Assembly: GCA_904066235.2 (NCBI GenBank)
Contig: CAJFCV020000003.1
Coordinates: 8,680,001-8,744,000, forward strand
Length of the DNA stretch: 64,000 nt
Source: Bursaphelenchus xylophilus
Lineage: Eukaryota; Nematoda; Chromadorea; Rhabditida; Aphelenchoididae
Direction of reading: 5' to 3'
Part shown: one piece after another, positions 55,791-64,000 of the stretch
How positions within the stretch are numbered: the first letter of the stretch is position 1
Layout of the letters: the number at the start of each line of letters is the position of its first letter
Position numbers and translations under genes: made by a program
The notes under the pieces: generated by a model
The model's input: only the letters and a program-made list of their open reading frames with translations
Database searches by the model: none
What the model was told of the DNA's origin: nothing

Positions 55791-58210
55791 ATGACCATTC
55801 ATCTGCTGGGTGGCCTGCTGCTCTCGTTCTCTTGTGTTTATGCCAACATCGCCACCTACAAGAACGTGTCCTATCCGCAGATGCCGGGCCTCGAGCCCAT
55901 GTCCACCGACAAGGTCCCGCACTTCACGGTGATCGAGACGGTGTCGAGGACGCACGCGAGAGAGAAACGGCAGGTCATCGCAGGGCCTCAGTACGAGTGG
56001 CAGACCAATAATATCCCGTTCCAGATATGGGGTGGGGACGGTAAGTGATTCTCTTACTTTTTTGGAGAAAAGTGAAGGGAGAGACTTTCCGGCGACTGCC
56101 CGGAAGGTCGCCGGAAAGTAGTACTAGGTGGGCCAAAAGTCTTGATTTTTTGCATGGTACATCAAATTCCCCAAATATATTTACGTTACCGACAACTCTT
56201 TTTTTATGATTATATAAAATATATATTGTTTTCGCTGCTCCAAAAACTCTCTTTTTTCCCTTCGGGTCATATAAACTATTACTTTGCGCAAGTTTTTTCG
56301 TCGCAATCCCATCAATGTTAGCGTGTTATGTCATTAATGCCGCGCTCTGCGGGATTTCTCGGTTCCGCATCCGAAGGAAAAACACGCAATATACTTTACT
56401 ATAATATAAAAGAAAAATTACTAATGCATAACATTATTACGCGTTTTGCAGAAAAAAGGAGATCTTCAGTCTGAAAATTGGAGAACATTCGACATTTTTT
56501 TGCGAATATGCATAAGGATTTTAGCTTTATTTTTACCATAGAATTTCTGAAAAAGCTCAATTTTCTGTCTGCCGCTCCCCTAATTTCACGTTTTCCGCAT
56601 TGGCAGAGATCTTTGAATGTCTGCTTCATGGCTCGAAAACGCCAGCTAAAATTATCAGAATTCATGTGTATACGAAGCAATGCACTAGCTACTGTGAAGT
56701 GGCTACAAGCCTCGAGCTTGCAACATTTTTTTAAAACGCAAAACAATTCTAAAAAATAAATATTTCAGCAAATTTCCAATCACTGATCCGTCGGGGGATT
56801 CGGATGTGGGAAGAGTCGACGTGTCTCAGGTTCCGTGAGAATCTGCAGGCTCGAGACGCGATTCGCTACGTACTCGAGCGAGGCGACAGTTGCTTCACCG
56901 AGTTTATTGGTCGGAATGGTGGCTTTCAAGATATTATTATTGGCTCCGAATGTGCCGAAGTAAGTCATCTCTGCTCTTGAAATAATTCATAATGGTTGCA
57001 AACTCTACATCACTGTTGTAGGAATACGTAGTAGCGCACGAAACCGGACATGCTCTCGGCTTTTGGCACACTCATCAACGGCCCGACAGAGAAAAGCATA
57101 TCAGTATTAATTGGAGGAATGTAATGGAAGAGGCGACAGCCTCGTTCATGCCCTTTAGAAGCATGCTGCAGGCATTCGGAATCAGACAAGTCTCCAATCG
57201 TCGGCTACCTTATGACTATGGAAGTTTGATGCATTATCATGCGGTAGCGCATGCTGTGAAAGTGTCTGATTTCACGATTGTTCCCAAAGAGTTAAAGTAT
57301 GTGACGACGATGGGCACTGAACGAATGGCCTTTTTGGATGCCAAAGTCATCAACGATATTTATTGTCCAAGTAGGTCCATTTTCTGAACACCGTACTTTG
57401 CCTACCGTCTGGCAAAATTAGCAACCCATATTTTTAATCCTTATTTGTATATAATTTGACAATTTCTTGTCTCCTAAAACGAAAGCAAAATGTATCACTT
57501 TTTAAAATTTATTCTTCAGACATGTGTGCCGGTCGATCTCAACTCCGCTGTTCGTCCGGCGGCTATCCGGACCCCAACAACTGCAACGTCTGCCGTTGCC
57601 CTGAAGGTCTTGGTGGGCCAGAATGCAATCAACTCCAGCCATCACGTAAGTCCGTCTTTCGTATTTCTCAGCCCGAAAACTGTGCTTACTTTCATACACT
57701 TCGTATCGGAAATCTTTAGCATGTGGAGGCGAACTTGTGGCCACAGATCAATGGCAAACTCTCCGGAGTCCTCCGGGAAAGGATCTTGATTGCTACTGGA
57801 GGATAACTGTAGGTTCTCTGATAGCAATATGAAAGATATTAAACTTTTAGGCCCCCGAAGGAACAAAGGTTCGTTTCCGTTTGTCTGATGGAGAGTTCCC
57901 ATGTTCATATGGTTGCCAATCGTATGTTGAGATCAAACACAAACTGGATGTGAGGTTAACTGGATTCAGAAGGTAAGGATTGTAAAATACGATTATTCCA
58001 GCCTCTTTTTTGAGAAGCTTTGGCTTTAATTCGGCTCTTCTAACATTTACAAATCTAATTTTCTGGTCGTATTTTTTTAATTTTACTTATTTTAGCTGTT
58101 GTTATCGTCCCAAAGAAGATACATTATCCGAAAACAACCAAGTCTTCGTCATCTACCACCCCAACGGCCGCACTGCCCGATTCTCCCTTCGCTTTATCCG
58201 CCAGTCCTAA
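55791..58210 (+). CDS. Astacin metalloprotease with EGF and CUB domains (NAS type)
   Basis: Secreted zinc endopeptidase of family M12A. Seven exons (55791-56040, 56769-56959, 57022-57370, 57520-57645, 57720-57808, 57851-57972, 58096-58210) join in phase for 413 residues. Signal peptide MTIHLLGGLLLSFSCVYA; a pro-segment ends at a furin site REKR (about 57-60). The catalytic motif HETGHALGFWHTHQRPDRE (about 153-171) and Met-turn YGSLMHYHA are complete. An EGF domain (about 264-305, CNVCRCPEGLGGPEC) and one CUB domain (about 306-413) follow; no TSP1 repeat. This layout is that of C. elegans astacins of subgroup III. The acceptor caatttgcag ten bases before the ATG suggests a spliced leader or 5' UTR intron. 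AATAAA near 58373. Confidence 0.92.
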
Positions 58211-58434
58211 CGAGTTCCACCATTCTTTTCTTTCGTTTACTGCGATCTCTACCGTAGCCCGGTGTTTTTCCCTTTTTGTAAATAGCATTGTTTTCATCGC
58301 TTTCTCTGCACTGATCGGGTGCTTTGAACGGGTTCTCTTTCCTAAACTTCTAATTAAGCCTCTGCCAACGAGAATAAACGTTTTATTGTTGAGATTCAAT
58401 GACTAGTGGGTGGTGATTTGTACGAGAAATAGCT

Positions 58435-59734
58435 TTAGCAATAACTTAACGATCGCCTGTAGCGGCCCGATCCAAGCAGTTCCGTATCAAGATCATTCGA
58501 ATTGAGAATACATTGAGTTTCGAGCCCATCAACGGCATCCATGTAAACTTTTCTTGAGGCAAAATACGGACAATCTTTCCCTAAAAAACACAATTTTCAT
58601 ACATTAAAAAGCTGACTTGATGATGTGATGAATTAAAAAAGTTAAAACATCAACAAACGCTTAGTGATATTTGTAAATAAAAACATCATAAAATGAGGTG
58701 TCATTGAACAGACGCTTCTCCATGTGAAAAACAAATTCGATAATTTGATTAGAACATTGGTCAGTCAAATTATATCAACTTACAGCATTTCCCGAACAGA
58801 AAATTGTATCCTTGTTGACAAGCGCATCTTCCGACAGTGTCATTCTTTTTGCAGTAGCTTGTCGCGCAAGCCCTTGTGCATTGCTCATCAATTAGGCATC
58901 CTGTTTCGTTTGGTCGGAGTACTAAAAGTTTTTCTTATGTCTTGAAAAAGTTAGGTGCACCAAAAAACAAAAGTTTTCAAAAGCTAGACTATCTTCAAAT
59001 TTTGCCTAAAAATCAAGCTCAGGCCGACGCCAAGACCTCAAAATCTTAGCTCACGCTTTGCATTGGCAACTAACATGCTCAAGATATTATACTTGGCGAC
59101 GAGAGAATGGGCGAAATTGGGGGTGGCCAGAGAAAAAAAAAGATTTTTTTTTTGCATAAAGGTGTTAGCTAAATCTGTTATGGAAGAAAACTTTGCTATG
59201 TCTTGCATCAAAATCCAAGCCTTCCCTCCATTCTGGCTATAACTTTGAAATGGTTGACGTACCATGCAAACAGCATCCTTTTTTGTTCTGTGACGCTTGG
59301 AAGCAACTGAGGCCATTCGGGCAATCAATCGTTGTGTCGCATTCTGAAAAATACGGATCAGTTTTATCAAGCTTATTTGCTGTTGTACTTATGTATATTA
59401 ATAGTTCAAAACGGGCGTCATTAATTTATTGTTAGGATATAGAAAACCACGAATGATTTTCCTTTCTGTGCCCTTGATTAAAAGTCATGTTTTTCTTAGG
59501 TTAACCACGCTAATCTTTTAAAAATGAACTTTTATAAACCCCAATGATGACGCAAAGCTAAGTAAACGTCCCGTTCTCTCCCTAAACCCAACAAATCTAA
59601 ACAAATCCACGTTGCTTCTCCTTTGACTGACCATACAAACAGTTCTCCTTGATCAGATTCTGCACCGAAGAGTTGATATACCACACACTCCACGCCGTCC
59701 TGCATATCAGATACAGAGCAATTACTCGTCGCAT
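58435..59734 (-). CDS. Small secreted Cys-rich protein, EB/EGF-like
   Basis: Built from four short exons (59734-59632, 59343-59263, 58921-58784, 58580-58435) whose phases fit at every junction; 155 residues. The start MRRVIALYLICRTAWS acts as a signal peptide. Cysteines follow in regular spacing: ENCLYECDTTIDCPNG, GLSCF, KKGCCLH, TGCLIDEQCTRAC, GRCACQQGYNFLFGKC, and a last SLSYC. The pattern C-x(3)-D-x-Q-C ... C-x-C-x-x-G-Y resembles the EB module and EGF-like repeats of nematode secreted proteins. No catalytic motif. Each exon is under 50 codons, so simple frame searches miss the gene. Convergent with the astacin gene. Confidence 0.7.
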
Positions 59735-60406
59735 TATTTAAATACCGCGTCCTTTTGCGCTCTGCACTCTATGGAAGACAAACATCTTTCCCCCGAGGAC
59801 ATGACCTGCTCTGTTTGTCGAATCAAGGATACGTCATCGAACAAGGTTATTACAAGTTTATTAAAACAATGCGAGATGTATTCAAATTATTGCAGGAAAC
59901 CGGTTTTGGCAGAGAGACACGGGGAATTCACATGACATGACAAGATATTACAACTACTGACAAAAATCTTACAAGACTACTTATTATTTTTTATTACTTT
60001 TTGGTATGCCTAAATTACAAGAGCATTAAAGCCGGGAAAGAAAGCGATTATTAGATACCCTCTAGTCAGTTGACCTAAAATACCCGTTTTTTTGGTCTAA
60101 TCGCTAAAATACGATGACTATGATCCTTTGAAAGCAAAATCGGATTGCTAATGAAGCTGAGCTCGAGACTGATGACTACAGTGGGGACTTGTAAATGTTT
60201 AGAGAATACAGTAAAAAGAGTGGTAAAGAGAAAGACATCATATGGCATATGATGATGTTATAAAAAGGGAAGTGCGAGATGTACAAGTCATCAAGGGCCT
60301 TTGTAGACGAAGAACTAAAGACTTGGTGATAAATAGTACCATGCCTTTAGAGCACTTCCCATAACAACTCAGCTAATTTCACACACAATGAGAGGCATTA
60401 GGTCAC
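59735..60406. other. Intergenic between two minus-strand genes
   Basis: 670 bp, AT-rich, holding the promoter of the Cys-rich gene and the 3' end of the doxa-1-like gene. The plus frame at 59755-59940 is not supported. Confidence 0.5.
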
Positions 60407-62189
60407 CTATACTTGGTGACCATGCTCAACAAACTCGTCTTTGTGACCCATTTCGTCGTCAGTCATGTGCGAGTGGTCCATCGTGTCCGTTGACATGGTC
60501 CGTTGAAGCCGATCCGACGCCAGGCTGGATAAAATTGATTTTGTTGAAGATCTCAGCGATGATCCTGACTGAAATCCTGAGCTGGATCCCACTGTCTTAT
60601 TGACGATCAATAATTTTGGATCAGTCAGATCGGTCTTTTTGGCTTGAATGTTGGTCGATTCAGCAAACGCCAACACTCGATGACTTGTTACAAACTCATC
60701 AACAGGAACGACATCACGGCCGTATCTGCATTTAGGGCCAACTGTTTCGTCCATTGAAGAGCTTAGCAGTGTAGAAAGAGTGTATACTCGAATGTATTGG
60801 AGCACACTCAGTGTGAGATTGAACAAAATGGAGATGATCCCTAAAATAATGTAACTATAGACCGGTCCCAAGGAAAAGACCTACCTGCTGACAAACTCAA
60901 GTAGAAAGAAGTTCCAAAAGCCGTCGACAAAAACACCGTGCCCGCATCTTTCCCCATAAAGGGAATATTCAAAGGTTCGGGCGTCATGATGGCGTAGATA
61001 ATGTCCCCAATCAACACCGCGATTCCACACAAAATCCCGACCTTGGAGTAGTGATGGGGCAGGAAGAGCAACAGAACCGTCTGCCACACCCACAATGCAA
61101 AGCCGAACCAGATAAGGGCTCCGGCGTAATGGCCAGCTTGTCGATATTTCATCCCAAAATCAAAAGAGTCCTCGCCGATCCGGAAATATTCGAGGACCTT
61201 GAGGACTGGGTAGGGAAGACCCTCTTCGTAGGCGGCTCGCGCTTCTGTTACCATATCTTTGACTCCGTTCAGCGTGAACTTTTCATTGATGTATAATTGG
61301 GCGTCCGCTGCGATCGGCTTTAGAGAATTGTCCTCCAAAAGTGAGGCGCCTGAAAATACTGCTATTTTTTGATTTTTTAATATTCTTAGCTGTCAAAAAA
61401 GCAAATGGAGATTTCTCAACTTTCTCTCGCTTACATCTCATAGTAATATTGATGGACTTCAGCCCCACTCTCAGCCCAATCTTGGCCTCATGCCGTTGCG
61501 TTGAGAACGCCTTCAATTGTGATACCATAACTGTGTCCCCAACACTCCAGTAAGGCAGTCGAAGAGAGGCTAAAAATCAAATGAACGTATTTTAAACTCC
61601 AATAAATCAACGCCTCATAACGCCGCGGTTTTACACTTGCGCTGTAAAGTATGATAGTTCACGTGAGTCCGGAAACAATTTATAAAAATCTCACCGATTA
61701 TCAGAATGCCGACCAGCAATTGGATGGTGATGGTGACGAAGGAAATGACGCGCTTCTCCCGAACACCCGGCAAGATCATCAGGAAGGAAATGTAGGGCAA
61801 AACAAATAGCAGAAATATGATGACTGTCTGAAAAATTTTAAACCTTTGTTTAAAGCTCAATCAATGTTTTTGAGCAGTTTTTGGGGGTTATTTCCAAACA
61901 TAGGTTACTGATATTGCAGTAGGAAAGAGATGGGTATTGCAGAAAAACAAAACTGAATTTTGGCACAAAGGTTATTTAGAGGAAATAGAAAGCATAATAA
62001 AAAGGTTTTTGAGAAGAAAAGATTACGAAAATTACGGTAAAATGTCGCCATTGAACTCACCCTAACATTGATGCATGGATGTGTGAGCGTCCCAAAATTG
62101 GATGGCCCAAAGTCGTCGCGGAAAGCATCGAACCAGCCGATCATTCCTGGCACCTGAACGGTGTAGTCAAACTCTGTTGAGTCGTTCAT
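60407..62189 (-). CDS. doxa-1: Dual oxidase maturation factor (DUOXA-like)
   Basis: Membrane partner needed for dual oxidase to leave the endoplasmic reticulum; in C. elegans DOXA-1 works with BLI-3 in cuticle cross-linking. Five exons (62189-62061, 61827-61695, 61569-61435, 61349-60885, 60840-60407) join in phase for 431 residues. Five hydrophobic helices fit the family: FLLFVLPYISFLMILPGV, FVTITIQLLVGILII, ALIWFGFALWVWQTVLLLF, GILCGIAVLIGDIIYAIM and SILFNLTLSVL. The long loop after helix 2 has WSVGDTVMVSQLKAFS, IGLRVGLKSINITM (with a conserved N-glycosylation site) and NEKFTLNGVK, all typical. The Ser/Thr-rich tail is the usual variable end. The start is 186 bp from the divergent gene at 62375, so the two may share a promoter. 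Confidence 0.92.
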
Positions 62190-62374
62190 TTCGCGAAGTT
62201 AGAGTGTTACACGAATTCAAAGAAATTTAAATTGTCCATGACTGATTCTGACCATGAATCATGGCCAAAAGAGTCATTTAAGGGCCAAAGAAGTGGATAA
62301 AATGAGGTAGTGAGGATTTAGAAGAGAGTGACAGAGATTTTAAAAAATTTTTAGACATTACAGACTCAGACTTT

Positions 62375-62943
62375 ATGATTCAAAAAAAGTTTGCTCAATT
62401 TTCAGAGAATTTGGAAAATAACGCGTGCTCAGCAAACAGCGGCCGAAACCGCGACCGTTCCCAGACAGAATCAAAATTCGAGGCGCTCCAGACGAGCGGC
62501 AGCAAATAATTCCCCACATCAACGCCCAAATCACATAATAAGCAGCATTCCGCGGGCCTTCCCGCCGTTCACCTCCCGCACGATGACTATTTGGAAAAGA
62601 ACGTTCGGCTCACGTCTTCGCCTAAACCGCCCGTCAGCTCCCATTCTTCGCGGCCCAATCCTTCGTGTAATTCCTTAATCAAAGGAGGAGACCCAAAACT
62701 CTTTTTGCGCTTGTTTATAAGACAAACAACGGCCAACCTTTAAACCCACTCTCAGATTACCCGTGCGGCCCCGGCTGCCCCGACTTTAAAACGTTGACGA
62801 AATTCGAGCGAAAATTTAAAGAATTTCGAAAAAACTTTAAAACATTCAACACTTTAATTGAGGTTTCCAACTCTGCGCAAGAATTGATGGAAACGGTTTT
62901 GCCAAGTAAAGAGAAACGTAAAGAAGTCGGGGAATTACAGTAA
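62375..62943 (+). pseudogene. Unknown two-exon gene with one in-frame UAA
   Basis: An ATG at 62375 opens MIQKKFAQFSENLENNACS and reads for 44 codons to TAA at 62507-62509, then continues in the same frame (FPTSTPKSHNKQH, LPHDDYLEKNVRLTSSPK) to a donor at 62666|62667. An 89 bp intron leads to exon 62756-62943 in matching phase (YPCGPGCPDFKTLTKFERKF ... LMETVLPSKEKRKE), ending at TAA. With the internal stop ignored the product is 159 residues. Composition on both sides of the stop is alike: polar, Ser/Pro/Asn-rich, then Lys-rich helical. Options: a young nonsense allele, programmed read-through, or a sequencing error. No family recognised. Confidence 0.55.
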
Positions 62944-64000
62944 AAGTCATAAACAAGGGCGAAGAAGGGCCGTTATGAAGAAGTTGGCGTCGCGGAGGTA
63001 AAAATAGTAGACTTGGCCATAAAATTGAACGATGACAAATTGACTTTTTAAGGTTCAGGAATGCGAACTTTACACTTGAAGAGTGTTGTTTTAGCAAAAT
63101 GCTTTCAAAAAATAAAAAATCACGCACAGGAAAAGATACAATACAGCCTGCAGTTAAATTATAAATTAGGTCAGGGATTGAAAGCGCCACTTTTTACAAC
63201 TCCTGTTACAATTTAAATTCTTCTACAGCAAAATCTTTCCAAAGCTTATCCAACCTCTGAAGAGTAAGATAAACTTGACCATCACCTCGCTTCAGCTCCC
63301 TCATAGATCAAAATCTTCTGCAAAACCCCTTTTCCTTTTCAATTTCAAAACGAAAGTGATCCTGGTTTCGCTTGAACCAGTGGATGTCCAACGAAAACGA
63401 CGACGAAACTCCAGGAAGGCGTTTTTTAAGGTCAAGGTAGCCGAAATCAGATAAAATGGGATCTAAACACGAAAGGATCTTCTTCTTCTTCTTCCGTCAA
63501 CAAATTCCGTTGGAGAAATTGCCGACGGTCTGCAGGAATTACAACGATCAATTTGAGTGGGGGAAACCTTTGGAAACAGTGCGAAGGCCGTGCAATCTTT
63601 TTGTTCTTCCCGAAGTTTACTAAATATCAAAAGGGTGGGGCAGTAATCAATAGGCTTTGGAAAGAGAAGTCTGGTATTCTACAGTAAGACAAAGATATTC
63701 TACTGGGGGAAAAACAAAGGAAAGTCAAAGTAAAGACATAGCTCTATTATAATACATATTAAATTTACTCTTTTAGTTTTATAATACTCCTGTTTACACC
63801 AAAAAAAATACACTTCCGTTGACCTTTATCAATCAAAAAATCTCCGGGAAATCTATCGAAAGTACTGTGGATTTCGCAAAATTGATATTAAGTCGAAAAA
63901 ACAGTCATAAACTAAACTTTTAACCCACTGTCTAGTACATTCAATTTCGTCCGTGAAACGTTAAAAAGTACCTATATAAGATACCATGAATATCGGTCAT
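62944..64000. other. Terminal intergenic region
   Basis: No supported gene. A TATA-like ctatataag at 63971-63979 and an ATG at 63985 near the end could begin another gene, but only five codons are visible. A (ttc)n tract lies at about 63479-63497. Confidence 0.4.

Noticed and set aside
63971..64000. TATA box and gene start at the window end
   Set aside because: Only five codons are visible and the TATA-like sequence is too close to the ATG to be convincing.

Overview
The window is nuclear DNA of a nematode. The gene content is nematode-typical: Str-superfamily chemoreceptors, an astacin of the NAS type, a DUOX maturation factor, a MES-4/NSD-type histone methyltransferase. Introns are short with UUUUCAG-like acceptors, and several genes have such an acceptor just 5' of the start codon, as expected for spliced-leader addition. 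The sequence is AT-rich and full of inverted-repeat transposons. I cannot name the species. Every gene model was assembled by hand from splice sites and reading-frame phase.

Layout. 1-49: start of a minus-strand gene leaving the window. 1432-6455: NSD/MES-4-like SET-domain gene (+), with a 2 kb foldback transposon in one intron. 6758-7335: thioredoxin-fold protein lacking the catalytic cysteines (-). 7789-11235: TTLL4-like tubulin polyglutamylase (-). 11.3-18.3 kb: gene-poor, with a 900 bp foldback element. 18295-19354: secreted Cys-rich protein (+). 21262-23409: Jupiter/HN1-like protein (+). 24448-25709: secreted six-EF-hand protein (+).

26.0-43.1 kb: a tandem array of small secreted cystatin-like genes. 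All have the same two-exon structure with a phase-0 intron after a conserved Val-Gln. I find twelve gene copies (one frameshifted), plus an orphan first exon and two fragments. The Q-x-V-x-G protease-binding motif is intact in six members (centre and right) and degenerate on the left. Eight members share an ATAAATTTGAATAAT-like box about 30 bp before a TATA box. Segmental duplications, fusions and transposon insertions show the array is evolving quickly.

43.7-47.3 kb: three inverted-repeat elements nested inside one another. 48967-52591: two intact-looking Srd/Str-like receptor genes (the second with a one-base frameshift) and a relic between them. 52839-53434: chromodomain protein. 55791-58210: astacin-EGF-CUB protease. 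58435-59734: small secreted Cys-rich protein (-), built of four short exons. 60407-62189: DOXA-1-like DUOX maturation factor (-). 62375-62943: unknown gene (+), divergent from doxa-1, whose reading frame is interrupted by a single UAA.

The most unusual structures are (i) the cystatin-like array with its shared promoter module, (ii) large foldback elements that carry tRNA-like modules with perfect B boxes, two of them flanked by TTAA, and (iii) paralogous empty sites inside the array and inside element arms that date and define several insertions directly.
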